From Acidobacteria bacterium Mor1 (GTDB lineage: Bacteria; Acidobacteriota; Polarisedimenticolia; Polarisedimenticolales; Polarisedimenticolaceae): DNA of 64,000 nucleotides. The position numbers were made by a program, and so were the translations under genes. The stretch spans positions 5,082,830 through 5,146,829 of the forward strand of contig CP011806.1 in NCBI GenBank assembly GCA_001664505.1, written 5' to 3'. Under the pieces are notes generated by a model. That model was not told the DNA's origin. It made no database searches and was given only the letters and a program-made list of their open reading frames with translations. Shown in pieces: positions 18,596-27,678 of the stretch (position 1 is its first letter; every line of letters starts with the position of its first letter).

Positions 18596-19435
18596 ATGTC
18601 CGACCCTCGCCACTATCAGATCGCCGTGCTCGGATCGCTCCTGGCCTACGGCTGTCTCGCCCTGGATTTCGCCGTGGGGTGGCATCAGATCGTCACCCTG
18701 GTCCTCGTGGCCCTGGGGACCCAGATGCTGGCTTCCCGCTGGGTCGACATCCCCTTCGACTGGCGCAGTCCGCTGATCTCGTCTCTGAGCCTCTGCCTTC
18801 TGCTGCGCACCGAGACCGCCTCGGCCACGGTGTTGGCGGCGGTGATCACCATCGCATCGAAGTTCCTGATCCGGCTGCGGGGCAAGCATGTCTTCAACCC
18901 GACCAACTTCGGATTGATCGCGATCCTGCTGCTCGACGCCGGCTGGGTGTCGCCGGGGCAGTGGGGGAGCGCGGCGCTTGCCGCCTTCGCCTTCGCCGGC
19001 CTCGGGGGGCTGGTGGTTTTTCGAGCCCGGCGGGCGGACGTGACCTGGGCCTTTCTCCTGTTCTACCCGGCGCTCCTGCTCGCCCGGGCGATCTGGCTCG
19101 GTGACCCAATGGCGATTCCGCTGCACCAGCTTCAGAGCGGCGCGCTGCTGCTGTTCGCCTTCTTCATGATCTCCGACCCCAAGACGACGCCCGACCGTCG
19201 CAGCGGCCGCATCCTGTTCGCTCTGCTGGTGGCCCTGACCGCGGGCTTCATCCGCTTCGTTCTGTTTCAACCCAATGAACTGCTCTGGGCGTTGGTGTGC
19301 TGCTCGATGCTGACGCCCCTGATCGATCGCATGCTGCCGGCGGAACGCTATCGCTGGCAAACGGCCATCCCTCCTCTCTCCGATTCCGACCCGACCGCCT
19401 TCCGGGTGCAACCGAAAGGAGTTCTCGCATCATGA
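18596..19435 (+). CDS. Orphan RnfD/NqrB-like membrane protein
   Basis: The membrane protein has 279 residues with about eight to ten hydrophobic segments. LRGKHVFNPTNFGLIAILLL and LFAFFMISDPKTTPDRRSGR are clear signatures of the NQR2/RnfD family, which carries flavin in ion-pumping NADH or ferredoxin oxidoreductases. It is shorter than RnfD (about 350 residues). I do not find the SGAT-type motif that holds covalent FMN; the nearest text is SGALL. No rnfABCGE or nqr gene is near. AGGAGG lies just before the ATG, and the stop overlaps the DUF2330 start (ATGA). A role tied to the exported DUF2330 partner is inferred. Confidence 0.8.
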   Translation: MSDPRHYQIAVLGSLLAYGCLALDFAVGWHQIVTLVLVALGTQMLASRWVDIPFDWRSPLISSLSLCLLLRTETASATVLAAVITIASKFLIRLRGKHVFNPTNFGLIAILLLDAGWVSPGQWGSAALAAFAFAGLGGLVVFRARRADVTWAFLLFYPALLLARAIWLGDPMAIPLHQLQSGALLLFAFFMISDPKTTPDRRSGRILFALLVALTAGFIRFVLFQPNELLWALVCCSMLTPLIDRMLPAERYRWQTAIPPLSDSDPTAFRVQPKGVLAS

Positions 19436-20775
19436 AACGCCAGATCCTGCTCGCCGTGACGACGCTCTGCGTCGCGCTGATCGCCGCGCCGCCCGTAGCC
19501 GCCTTCTGCGGCTTCTACGTGGCCAAGGCGGATACCAGGTTGTTCAATGAAGCCTCCCAGGTGGCCATTGCCCGTCACGACGGCAAGACCGTCTTGACCA
19601 TGGCCAACGACTACCGGGGGGAACTCGAGGAGTTCGCCATCGTGATTCCGGTCCCGACCCTGCTCGAGCGTGAGCAGATCAACGTGGCGGACAAGCGCCT
19701 GCTGGACCATCTCGACGCCTACTCGTCACCGCGGTTGGTCGAGTACTACGACGAGAACCCCTGTCGCCGCAGATTCGACATGTTGAAAGTCGCTCCCATG
19801 GGCCGGTCCAAAACGGCGGATGTCGCCGAGATGGAGGCCCGGGCGCGGAGCCTCGGCGTGACCATCGAAGCGGAGTACACCGTCGGCGAATATGACATCG
19901 TGATCCTCTCGGCCAGGGAGAGCGACGGGCTGACCACCTTCCTGAAGGAAACCGGCTACAAGCTGCCCAGCGGCGCCGAGCGGGTGCTCGGCAGCTACAT
20001 TCGCCAGGACATGAAGTTCTTCCTGGCCAAGGTCAACCTGGAAGAGCAGGCGCGGCAGGGGACGACCTACCTGCGCCCGCTACAGGTCGCCTTCGAGTCT
20101 CCCAAGTTCATGCTGCCGATCCGGCTGGGTACCCTGAACGCCGAGGGGCAGCAGGAGCTGTTCGTCTACACCCTGACCCGCGAGGGCCGGGTCGAAACCA
20201 CCAACTACCGCACGGTCAAGCTGCCCACCGACGTGGATGTCCCCGCCTTCGTCAAGAGAGACTTCGGCAAGTTCTACAAGGCGATGTTCGAGGAACAGAC
20301 CCGCAAGCATGACGGGCGGGTGGTGTTTCAGGAGTACGCGTGGAACATGGCCTGGTGTGATCCCTGCGCCGCCGACCCGCTCTCCCGGGATCAGCTTCAG
20401 CAGCTCGGTGTGTTCTGGCTCGACGAGAGCCCGCAGCAGTTCGGCGGACAGGCCCAGCAGGTCTTCATCACCCGGTTGCACCTGCGCTACGACGGGAAGC
20501 GTTTCCCCGAGGATCTGATGTTCCAGGAGACCTCGGACAACAGCAATTTCCAGGGGCGCTACGTGGTGCGCCATCCGTTCCCGGGCTACGGCGACTGCGA
20601 GAGGGGCCGCCGCTACCGGGAGCAGCTTCCCGAGCGGCGGGAAAAGGAGGCTCAGACCCTGGCCAACCTGACCGGGTGGGAGATCGGCGACATTCGGGCG
20701 AGAATGGAGGGGGAGGGCGTGGAGTTCCCCGCCGACGCACCGAAGGAGCCCTGGTGGAAGCGCATCTGGAATTGA
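19432..20775 (+). CDS. DUF2330 exported protein with CxxC motif
   Basis: The protein has 447 residues with a signal peptide ending in VAA just before Phe-Cys (Cys26). The start AFCGFYVAKADTRLFNEASQ and the following KTVLTMANDYRGELEEFAIV and PSPR-like blocks are the DUF2330 hallmark. Mature cysteines include Cys26, Cys111 (ENPCRRRF), the pair Cys309 and Cys312 (AWCDPCAADPLS) and Cys389. The CDPC pair could be redox-active or bind metal. The gene is coupled to the RnfD-like gene (ATGA overlap) and overlaps the next gene by 22 bases. The function of DUF2330 is not established; its pairing with RnfD-like genes is familiar to me from other genomes. Confidence 0.85.
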   Translation: MKRQILLAVTTLCVALIAAPPVAAFCGFYVAKADTRLFNEASQVAIARHDGKTVLTMANDYRGELEEFAIVIPVPTLLEREQINVADKRLLDHLDAYSSPRLVEYYDENPCRRRFDMLKVAPMGRSKTADVAEMEARARSLGVTIEAEYTVGEYDIVILSARESDGLTTFLKETGYKLPSGAERVLGSYIRQDMKFFLAKVNLEEQARQGTTYLRPLQVAFESPKFMLPIRLGTLNAEGQQELFVYTLTREGRVETTNYRTVKLPTDVDVPAFVKRDFGKFYKAMFEEQTRKHDGRVVFQEYAWNMAWCDPCAADPLSRDQLQQLGVFWLDESPQQFGGQAQQVFITRLHLRYDGKRFPEDLMFQETSDNSNFQGRYVVRHPFPGYGDCERGRRYREQLPERREKEAQTLANLTGWEIGDIRARMEGEGVEFPADAPKEPWWKRIWN

Positions 20776-21731
20776 TCGGAACGATGGTCCTGATATCGGT
20801 GTTCTCCGGCTGTGGCGCGCAGCCGGAGGCGCCGGCTGTTCCACCTTCGGAGGCCGTCGGCACCGAGTCGCCGGCCGCTCCGGCCGAGGCCGCCTCCGAG
20901 AGCCGCCGCCCGGCCCACGGCCCGCCGGTGAGCCACCCGTGGCCTCACGCCGCCGGTCCCCAAAGGTTTCTGGGGGGCATCGCGCCGCCGCGCGGTTTCG
21001 TGAGGGTGCCTGCAGCGGAGAACAGTTTCAGCGCATGGCTGCGAAGCCTGCCGCTCTTGCCGGACGGCACCCCGGTGCGTCTGCACAACGGCCGCCGCAA
21101 GTGGAATCAACGCGCGCAGCATTCGGTGGTCGATATCGACATCGGCGAGGAAGATCTGCAGCAATGCGCTGACGCGGTGATCCGGCTGCGGGCGGAGTAC
21201 CTGCGCGCCGCCGGCTGCGTCGATGCGGTCGGGTTCAACTTCACCAGCGGTGACCCCGCCCGCTGGAGCGAGTGGGCGGCGGGTGTTCGCCCGTCGGTGC
21301 GAGGCAACAAGGTCGACTGGGCGACCACCGCCGAACCGGACGCCAGCTACGACAGCTTCCGGCGCTACCTGGATCTGGTCTTCATGTACGCCGGCTCGGC
21401 ATCGTTGGCGCTGGAGCTTCAGGGGGTCACCGATCCGTCAGACGTGCTTGCCGGGGACGTCTTCATTCAGGGGGGCTTTCCCGGCCACGCGGTGATCGTC
21501 GTCGATGTTGCCGAGAACGATGCAGGCGAGCGGATGTTCCTGCTGGCCCAGAGCTACATGCCCGCTCAGAACGTACACGTGTTGCGTGGCCCCGGGTCGA
21601 GCCCATGGTATCCGGCCCGCTCCGGCGGCGTCCTCGAGACCCCGGAGTGGACTTTCGACTACGGTGATCTGCGGCGCTTCCCCACGGTCTGTCCCGCCGA
21701 AGAGGGTGGGGCGAAGTCCGAGGGGACCTAG
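20754..21731 (+). CDS. DUF4846 protein, probable exported or lipoprotein
   Basis: From GTG 20754 the protein has 325 residues. AAGGAG lies five bases before this GTG, inside the DUF2330 gene; ATG 20784 is the alternative start. A short hydrophobic leader ends in FSGCGAQ, so lipidation is possible, but it lacks the usual basic residues. A Pro/Ala/Glu-rich linker leads to the conserved domain: VVDIDIGEEDLQQCADAVIR, FNFTSGDPARWSEW, FRRYLDLVFMYAGSASL and GDVFIQGGFPGHAVIVVDVA. DUF4846 has no assigned activity. The His in GHAVIVVDV is within a papain/NlpC-like pattern, which is only suggestive. Confidence 0.8.
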   Translation: MEAHLELIGTMVLISVFSGCGAQPEAPAVPPSEAVGTESPAAPAEAASESRRPAHGPPVSHPWPHAAGPQRFLGGIAPPRGFVRVPAAENSFSAWLRSLPLLPDGTPVRLHNGRRKWNQRAQHSVVDIDIGEEDLQQCADAVIRLRAEYLRAAGCVDAVGFNFTSGDPARWSEWAAGVRPSVRGNKVDWATTAEPDASYDSFRRYLDLVFMYAGSASLALELQGVTDPSDVLAGDVFIQGGFPGHAVIVVDVAENDAGERMFLLAQSYMPAQNVHVLRGPGSSPWYPARSGGVLETPEWTFDYGDLRRFPTVCPAEEGGAKSEGT

Positions 21732-21741
21732 CCGCAGCCCC

Positions 21742-21766
21742 GGTGCCGTTGGCGTTCGACGGCACC
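21742..21766. promoter_or_regulatory. Hairpin between DUF4846 and PBP genes
   Basis: GGTGCCGT and ACGGCACC form an 8-bp stem with a 9-base loop. There is no T-tract. It may be a weak terminator or a leader hairpin of the PBP gene. Confidence 0.4.
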
Positions 21767-21805
21767 CCGCTCTATGCTCGTGAGCCCCCAGGCAAGAGGT
21801 CTCCC

Positions 21806-24049
21806 TTGAACCGCCGTATCTCTCTATTCGTCGCTACGTTGCTCGCCGTCTGTTGGCTGGCGATCGTTCCCCTGGCCGCGGGCCTCGAGGAAGAGGTCGG
21901 CCGCAGCGAGGTGCGCATCCGTTCCGAGGCGTATCCGTTGACCACCGGGCGCACCGTCGCCGAGGCGCGGATTCCCGAGCGGTTGGAGCGGCTGGGCTAC
22001 ACCCGCCTGCGCGAACGGCCCACCGAACCCGGCGGTTGGTTCTGGGGACACGAAGGGCTCTGGATCTACCGCAAGGCTCATCGTCTGGGTGGCCGGGACT
22101 ACGCGGCGAGCCTGATCGGCCTGCGGTTGCGGCGCAAGGACGGGATGATCCTCGGCGCGTTGGCGTTGGACGGCAGCCCGCGGAAACTCGACGACCCGCT
22201 GTGGCTGGAACCGGAGCTGCTCTCCGAGTCGCTGGAAGGGGATCGGGCGCCACGCTTCCCGATCGAGCTGGCCGAGCTTCCCGAGCATGTCTGGCGCCCG
22301 CTGCTGGCCATCGAGGACTCTCGCTTCTTCGATCATCGTGGCGTCGATGCTCGCTCGGTCCTGCGTGCGGCGTTGGCGAACCTCAAGGCGGGGGGCGTGT
22401 CCCAGGGAGGCAGCACCCTGACCCAGCAGCTGATCAAGAATCGGGACCTGACTCCCAAGCGGACCATGGGGCGCAAGCTTTCCGAGGCGACCCGTTCGCT
22501 GATGCTCGAGGCGGAGTACTCCAAGGAGGAGATTCTCCAGGCCTACCTGAACCAGGTCTATCTGGGGCATGTCGACGGGCTGGCGATCCATGGCTACGGC
22601 GCCGGCTCTCGGGCCTACTTCTCCAAGTCACCGGCGAAATTGAGTCTGGCCGAGGCGGCGACCCTGGCCGGGATGATTCAGGCGCCGAACCGTTTGACTC
22701 CGGTGCGCCATCCCGAGGCCTCGCGCAAGCGTCGCAACACCGTGTTGGCGCGGATGGGGGAGCTTGGCTGGGCTTCTGCCGCCGAGGTGGAGAAGGCACG
22801 CAACAGTGCGATCCGCTTGAAACGTAGCGATCCGCAGCCTCACGGCGCCGAACACTTCGTCCAGCGGATCGCCTTCGAGGTGGGTGAGGCGGCCCGGCGA
22901 CGGTTGGAGAAGGGGCGGGGCGTCGTCGTGGAGACGACCCTCGATCCGGAGCTCCAGCGTCTGGCCGAGGCGGCGGTTTCGAGGCGGCTGGCCGCATTGC
23001 GCAAGGGCTCGCGCCGGTTGCGCAACGGCAAGCTGGCCGCGGCGCTGGTGGCGATGGATGTCGAGAGCGGGGCGCTGCTGGCCTACGTCAGCGGTGACCC
23101 GGCGGTGCGCGGTGGTTTCGATCGCCTGCGCCGGGCTCAACGCCAGCCGGGTTCGACGGTCAAGCCGTTCCTGCTGCTCGAGGCTTTCGACAAGTGCGGC
23201 GACGAGAAGGCGCTGAACCCGGGAACGCGCTTGCTCGACGGGCCGATCAAGATCGATATTCCCGGCGCGACCTGGCGTCCCGAGAACTACGACCGGGAGT
23301 ACCGCGGGCCGGTGACCGTGCGCCGGGCGCTGGCCGGCTCGATCAACACTCCCTTCGTCCGCCTCGCCCGCCACTGCGGGTTCGAGGAGAGCGCCGCGAC
23401 CCTGCGCAAGGCGGGGCTCGCCGTGCCGCCGGAGACGCCCCCCTCCTTCACCCTGGGCGCCATCGAGGTCTCGCCGCTCCAGCTCGCCGAAGCCTTCACC
23501 GTGTTCGCCACGCCGGGATACACCGTGGAATCCCGCAGCTGGAGCCGCATCGAGCGGCCGGCAGGCGGTTCCATCGCCCGGGACCGGCCCGATCGCCGCA
23601 GGGTGGCCAGGCCGGCGGTGGCCTACATCGTGCGCGACCTCCTGCGCCACGCCGCCGAGGAGGGCACTGCACGGGCGGCGGAGGTCAAGGGCCTCAACAT
23701 CGCCGCCAAGACCGGCACCAGTTCCGAGAAGCGGGACGCCTGGCTCGCCGGCCACGTCGGCTCGATGGTGGTGGTCGCCTGGGTCGGCATGGACGACGGC
23801 GAACCCCTGGGGCTGACCGGCGCCCAGGCTGCGGCTCCGATGTGGAAGTCCTTCGTCGCCGACGCGGCCAGGGCCCGCCCGTCCCGCCCCGTGGAGCGAC
23901 GCCGCGGAGTCGTGCGGAAGTTCCTCGACGAGGAGAGCGGGCTGTTGGTCAAGGCGGGTGAAGGGGAGCCGGTGTTGTTCCGCCGAGGCAAGACGCCTGA
24001 GCGCAAGCGCCTCTGGCGCCGCCGCAGCGACGACCCGGTGATCGACTAG
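21806..24049 (+). CDS. Class A penicillin-binding protein (PBP1b-like)
   Basis: From TTG 21806 (AGAGGT upstream) the protein has 747 residues; an in-frame GTG at 21743 is the alternative. One N-terminal transmembrane helix is followed by a UvrB-like/UB2H region. The glycosyltransferase domain (GT51) has Glu170 in AIEDSRFFDHRG, GGSTLTQQLIKN, and YLNQVYLG. The transpeptidase domain has Ser450 (GSTVKPF), the SxN box at 512-514 (SINTPF) and KTGTSSEKRDAW (Lys635). The enzyme polymerises and crosslinks peptidoglycan. It follows DUF4846 by 74 bases on the same strand and overlaps the convergent DUF3052 gene by 4 bases. Confidence 0.95.
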   Translation: MNRRISLFVATLLAVCWLAIVPLAAGLEEEVGRSEVRIRSEAYPLTTGRTVAEARIPERLERLGYTRLRERPTEPGGWFWGHEGLWIYRKAHRLGGRDYAASLIGLRLRRKDGMILGALALDGSPRKLDDPLWLEPELLSESLEGDRAPRFPIELAELPEHVWRPLLAIEDSRFFDHRGVDARSVLRAALANLKAGGVSQGGSTLTQQLIKNRDLTPKRTMGRKLSEATRSLMLEAEYSKEEILQAYLNQVYLGHVDGLAIHGYGAGSRAYFSKSPAKLSLAEAATLAGMIQAPNRLTPVRHPEASRKRRNTVLARMGELGWASAAEVEKARNSAIRLKRSDPQPHGAEHFVQRIAFEVGEAARRRLEKGRGVVVETTLDPELQRLAEAAVSRRLAALRKGSRRLRNGKLAAALVAMDVESGALLAYVSGDPAVRGGFDRLRRAQRQPGSTVKPFLLLEAFDKCGDEKALNPGTRLLDGPIKIDIPGATWRPENYDREYRGPVTVRRALAGSINTPFVRLARHCGFEESAATLRKAGLAVPPETPPSFTLGAIEVSPLQLAEAFTVFATPGYTVESRSWSRIERPAGGSIARDRPDRRRVARPAVAYIVRDLLRHAAEEGTARAAEVKGLNIAAKTGTSSEKRDAWLAGHVGSMVVVAWVGMDDGEPLGLTGAQAAAPMWKSFVADAARARPSRPVERRRGVVRKFLDEESGLLVKAGEGEPVLFRRGKTPERKRLWRRRSDDPVID

Positions 24050-24663
24050 CGGCGGGTCTTGGGGATCATCAGCTTGAGGGCGGTGAGTTCGTCGTTGAAG
24101 GCGATGTTCTTCACGTCGACCAGATCCAGGCGCTTGATATGGGCGCGGACGTGGCGGTCGCCGAACTCCTTGCGCCCCTTGGGCCAGATGACCCAGATCG
24201 AGCCGTCCCGTTTGATCGCGGCCTCGAGCTTGTCCAGCCGTCTCAGCTCTTTCTCGGACTTCACCCCGACCAGGATCCAGTCGGAGTTCTTGCGGGTGCG
24301 GCCCCGGCCGATGTCGTCGGTGCGCTCTTCGAGTTCGGGCATCAGGTCCTGGTCGTCGACGTGCAGCACGCAGACCCGCTGGCCCGGCTTGACCCCCAGT
24401 TTGTCGATCCGGCTCCTGGGGTAGCGGATCTTGCGGAACCAGTGCTCCGCCTCCCGGGCGCCCAGCTCGATGCGGTACTTGCTGCGCCCGGCCTTGAAGT
24501 GGAGAGACGCGCCCCGGGCCTCGACCTCCTTGATGTCGGCGAGCCGGACCGACAGCCGTTCTCCCCGGGCCGGCCTGAACTGCACCTCGGTGCTGCTCAG
24601 GTATGCCTGCCCCTCGGCCCTGGTGCGGCCGCGGTGCAGGATGCCGTCGGCCTCTCGGCCCAC
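24046..24663 (-). CDS. DUF3052-family protein
   Basis: The protein has 205 residues from a GTG that shares one base with the ridA stop (TAGTG). The first 85 residues form a beta-rich region (STEVQFRPARGERLSVRLAD). The rest matches DUF3052: KLGVKPGQRVCVLHVDD, DWILVGVKSEKELRRLDKLE, GSIWVIWPKGRKEFGDRHVR and LVDVKNIAFNDELTALKLMI. The fold resembles a methyltransferase-like Rossmann domain without a clear cofactor motif. No signal peptide is present, so it is cytoplasmic. Its role is unknown. Confidence 0.8.
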   Translation of the reverse strand: MGREADGILHRGRTRAEGQAYLSSTEVQFRPARGERLSVRLADIKEVEARGASLHFKAGRSKYRIELGAREAEHWFRKIRYPRSRIDKLGVKPGQRVCVLHVDDQDLMPELEERTDDIGRGRTRKNSDWILVGVKSEKELRRLDKLEAAIKRDGSIWVIWPKGRKEFGDRHVRAHIKRLDLVDVKNIAFNDELTALKLMIPKTRR

Positions 24664-25148
24664 TAGAGCTTCTCGGCGACGAAGATGATCTCGACTTCGG
24701 CGTCCCTGGGAAGCCGCGCGACCTGGAACGCCGCCCGGGCGGGCCGGTGGTCGCCGAAGAACTCGGCGTAGATCCCGTTCATGGTGCCGTAGTCCTCGAG
24801 GTCCGCGAGAAAGACCTGGGCTTGCACCACGTCGGTCTTGGCGAAGCCCGCCTCCTGCAGTACGGCGTGGAGGTTGGCCAAGACCTGGCGGGTCTGGGCC
24901 TCGACCCCCTCGACCAGTTCGCCGGTAGCCGGATCGAAGCCGACCTGCCCCGAGAGGTACAGGCGATTGCCCACCCGCTGGGCCTGGGAATAGGGGCCGA
25001 TCGCCGCCGGGGCCTTGTCGGTCCGGATCTCCTCACGGGTCACCGGTTCCGGGCTCGCCTCGGCGGGGGAGGTGGCCGGCGCCGTGCAGCCGGTCAGGCA
25101 GGCCAGGGTCGCGGTCAACAACAGGCTCGTGGTCAGCAGTCGCTTCAT
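24663..25148 (-). CDS. RidA-family protein exported as a lipoprotein
   Basis: The protein has 161 residues. The start ATG 25148 has GGAG seven bases upstream. The leader ends in CLTGC, placing a lipidated Cys at 21, followed by a Pro/Ala/Ser/Glu linker. The RidA domain is complete: APAAIGPYSQAQRVGNRLYL, SGQVGFDPATGELV, TRQVLANLHAVLQEAGF and the Arg segment RPARAAFQVARLPRDAEVEI. RidA normally removes reactive enamines in the cytoplasm; an exported one is unusual. It lies 14 bases after a secreted CocE-type hydrolase gene, so the two may act together in the periplasm. Confidence 0.9.
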   Translation of the reverse strand: MKRLLTTSLLLTATLACLTGCTAPATSPAEASPEPVTREEIRTDKAPAAIGPYSQAQRVGNRLYLSGQVGFDPATGELVEGVEAQTRQVLANLHAVLQEAGFAKTDVVQAQVFLADLEDYGTMNGIYAEFFGDHRPARAAFQVARLPRDAEVEIIFVAEKL

Positions 25149-25162
25149 GCTCGTTCTCCGGC

Positions 25163-27046
25163 TCACGGTTCGACCACCGTCAGCACGATACGGGACGGAT
25201 GTTCTTCAGAAAGGTGCACCGCGTTCTTCGCCACCTTGGGCTCCGACTCGTTGTAGTTGGGGCCGCCGGTGTTCATGTTGCGGGAGAAGCGGGGGAAGTT
25301 GCTCGAGGAGATGTCGATGCGGATCCGGTGCCCCTTCTTGAACACGTTGCTGGTCAACATCGACGACATGCGCAACTCGTAGACCTGGCCGGCCTCCATC
25401 ATCACCTGCTTGTCGTAGCCCTCCCGGTAGCGGGCGCGGAAGATGGTCTCGTCCAGGTTGTAGGCGGTGCCGTCGGGTTGGACATCGATCAGCTTGGCGG
25501 TGAAGTCCGTATCCGGCGCGTCGGAAGAGACGTAGAGGACGACCTCGACGGGGCCGGTGGCTTCCAGGTCCTCCTTCAGCGGTTCGCTGGTGTAGACCAG
25601 CACGTCCGCCCGGGCCTCGACGCTGCGCTGGTCGAAAGGGCCGCCGTCGATAGTCCCGCCGATACAGCAGACCCCGCCGCCGACCGACGGCGCGGGAACC
25701 AGCGGATCGTAGGTGAAGCGGTCGACGTTGGCCGTCTTCGCCGGCTTGTCGCTCAGTTTGCCGTCGCCGAACAGGCTGTTGGCGCCGTCGCTGCTGCTCA
25801 GATAGAGCGCCTTCTTGCCGGCGCCCGCCGGCGGCCAGCTATCGGAAGTGTTCCACTGATCGCTGCCGAAGGTGAAGTAGGCATTCTTCGGCGTCTTCTC
25901 GAAGCCGTTGTCCTCACCCTTCAGAGTGAAGTCGAACCACTCGAAGACCTGCTCCTCGTAGGCGTATTCGGCGTTCTCGATGGTGCGCTCGCCCAGCTCC
26001 AGTGGATAGTCGGCGCGGTAGAAGGCGCAGTGGAGCAGGGGTGCCATCACCATGTACTGGTGCTCGCGCACCAACGGGTCCGACGCGTTCTTGCGGATGT
26101 GCTCGACCATGGCCACGTTGGGGCCGGTGGAGATGTCGTACCAGGAGAACATCCAGAGCGCCGGCACGCCGAAGTCGTCCTTCTCGTGCCACAGCCCCTC
26201 ACTCTCGTACCAGGCCGGATCTTCGGGGCCCCGGCTCAGGAAATCGGCGAACATCCCCTTCGGACCCGAGACCTCTTCCATCGCCTTGGACAGGGGCAGG
26301 GTCCAGATCTTCTTCTTCCACTCGACCTCGGGCATCTCCGGTGCGAGGTCGAAGTACTTGGACAGCCGCACCACATCTTCCCGGTCGAGCCCCTTGGGGA
26401 GGCGGGGCCGTTGGGTGTTCTGTACCCAGTAGAGCCAGGTCAGGTAGAACATCTGCTCGGCGCCACCCCGGTACCAGTTGCCCTGTTCGACGAACTCGCC
26501 GACCTTGCCCAGGCCGGCGCCCGGGGCCATCGGCACCGCTGAGGCGTGGGCCGGATGATCCATCGCCGCCAACGCCATCTGCCATTCGGCCGACGACGAA
26601 CAGCCGATGGTGCCGACCTTGCCGTTGCTCCACTCCTGGTCGGCGATCCAGGTCAGCGCGTCGTAGCCGTCGGTGCGGGGGAAGCCGAGGATCTCCCACT
26701 CGCCGCCGGAAAAGAACCGTCCCCGCTCGTTCTGGATCACGAAGGCGTAGCCCTGGGAGACCGCCTCGTGGGCGAAGCGCAGCCGGGCGCCCTTCATCTC
26801 GTTGTAGTTGTAGGGGGTGCGCCAGAAGATCGTGGGCAGCGGCCCCTCGTGATCCTTGGGCAGGTAGAGGTCAGTGGAAAGCCCGACACCGTCCCGCATC
26901 GGGACCATCAGCTTCTTTTCGACGGTGGCGTTGCGTTCGAGCCACTTGGCCCGGTCCTCATCCCGCCAGGTAGGTTGCTGGGCGAAGGTGGGTAGGGCGA
27001 GGAACAGGCAGCAGGCAGCGATACAGATTCGGGTCCAGAACGACAC
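25163..27046 (-). CDS. Secreted CocE/NonD-type X-Pro dipeptidyl-peptidase-like hydrolase
   Basis: The protein has 627 residues with a signal peptide ending in FAQ. The alpha/beta hydrolase domain begins VPMRDGVGLSTDLYLP and has the nucleophile Ser150 in GTIGCSSSAEW. The C-terminal jelly-roll domain carries DTDFTAKLIDVQPDGTAYNL and SSNFPRFSRNMNTGG, typical of X-Pro dipeptidyl-peptidase C-terminal (PepX_C) domains. The family includes cocaine esterase, acyl-esterases and X-Pro peptidases; the substrate cannot be read from sequence. The gene is third from the end of a same-strand run: GNAT, this gene, RidA lipoprotein, DUF3052. Confidence 0.92.
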   Translation of the reverse strand: MSFWTRICIAACCLFLALPTFAQQPTWRDEDRAKWLERNATVEKKLMVPMRDGVGLSTDLYLPKDHEGPLPTIFWRTPYNYNEMKGARLRFAHEAVSQGYAFVIQNERGRFFSGGEWEILGFPRTDGYDALTWIADQEWSNGKVGTIGCSSSAEWQMALAAMDHPAHASAVPMAPGAGLGKVGEFVEQGNWYRGGAEQMFYLTWLYWVQNTQRPRLPKGLDREDVVRLSKYFDLAPEMPEVEWKKKIWTLPLSKAMEEVSGPKGMFADFLSRGPEDPAWYESEGLWHEKDDFGVPALWMFSWYDISTGPNVAMVEHIRKNASDPLVREHQYMVMAPLLHCAFYRADYPLELGERTIENAEYAYEEQVFEWFDFTLKGEDNGFEKTPKNAYFTFGSDQWNTSDSWPPAGAGKKALYLSSSDGANSLFGDGKLSDKPAKTANVDRFTYDPLVPAPSVGGGVCCIGGTIDGGPFDQRSVEARADVLVYTSEPLKEDLEATGPVEVVLYVSSDAPDTDFTAKLIDVQPDGTAYNLDETIFRARYREGYDKQVMMEAGQVYELRMSSMLTSNVFKKGHRIRIDISSSNFPRFSRNMNTGGPNYNESEPKVAKNAVHLSEEHPSRIVLTVVEP

Positions 27047-27115
27047 GGGAACCTCCGGTTCAGAGCAGGGCTGGAGTGTATACCCCGAATCGTGCCGGAG
27101 AGACCGCGGATCGGG

Positions 27116-27610
27116 CTAGCGGTGGCGGTAGACCTCGTGGGGGCCGAAATCGAACAGCTCGATCACGCCGTCGAGGCGGGCGCCCAGGCGTAGCGCCAGC
27201 TTCTTCGAGGGCTCGTTGCTCGGATCGATGTAGCTGACCAGCGACGGCAGGTTCAGAACCTCCAAAGCATGCTTTCGCACCGCGATCCCGGCCTCGACGC
27301 CGTAGCCCTTGCCCTGGGCCCGGGGCAGCAGCCAGTAGCCGAGTTCCGGCTCGGGCCAGGGCTCCGAGTTCCAGAGCCCGACGGTGCCGACCAGAGCCCC
27401 GCCGTCCCGCTCGGTCAGGGCCAGGTAGGAGTAGCCCATCAGTTGATAGTGCCCGATGTAGGTGGCCAGCGAACGCCAGGCCTGCTCGGGTGCCTTGACC
27501 CCGCCGACGTAGCGGGCGTTCTCCTCGACGGCGAAGAACGCAGCGATCTCATCGAAGTCGTCGAGGGCCCAAGGGCGAAAGACCAGGCGCTCCATTCGAA
27601 TGTCCAGCAT
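27116..27610 (-). CDS. GNAT-family N-acetyltransferase (RimJ/RimL type)
   Basis: The protein has 164 residues from ATG 27610; Met at 27595 is the alternative. ERLVFRPWALDDFDEIAAFF, the acetyl-CoA loop ELGYWLLPRAQGKGYGVEAG (about residues 90-110) and SNEPSKKLALRLGARLDG are typical of RimJ/RimL-like acetyltransferases. I see no ribosome site; GACAAT lies six bases before the ATG, so a leaderless mRNA is possible. The likely substrate is a protein N-terminus or a small amine. Confidence 0.9.
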   Translation of the reverse strand: MLDIRMERLVFRPWALDDFDEIAAFFAVEENARYVGGVKAPEQAWRSLATYIGHYQLMGYSYLALTERDGGALVGTVGLWNSEPWPEPELGYWLLPRAQGKGYGVEAGIAVRKHALEVLNLPSLVSYIDPSNEPSKKLALRLGARLDGVIELFDFGPHEVYRHR

Positions 27611-27678
27611 GGTGGGATTGTCGCACGTCCTTCGCCGAGAGCGCTCGAACCATTCGTTCTGGTACCATCGCGCCAACC

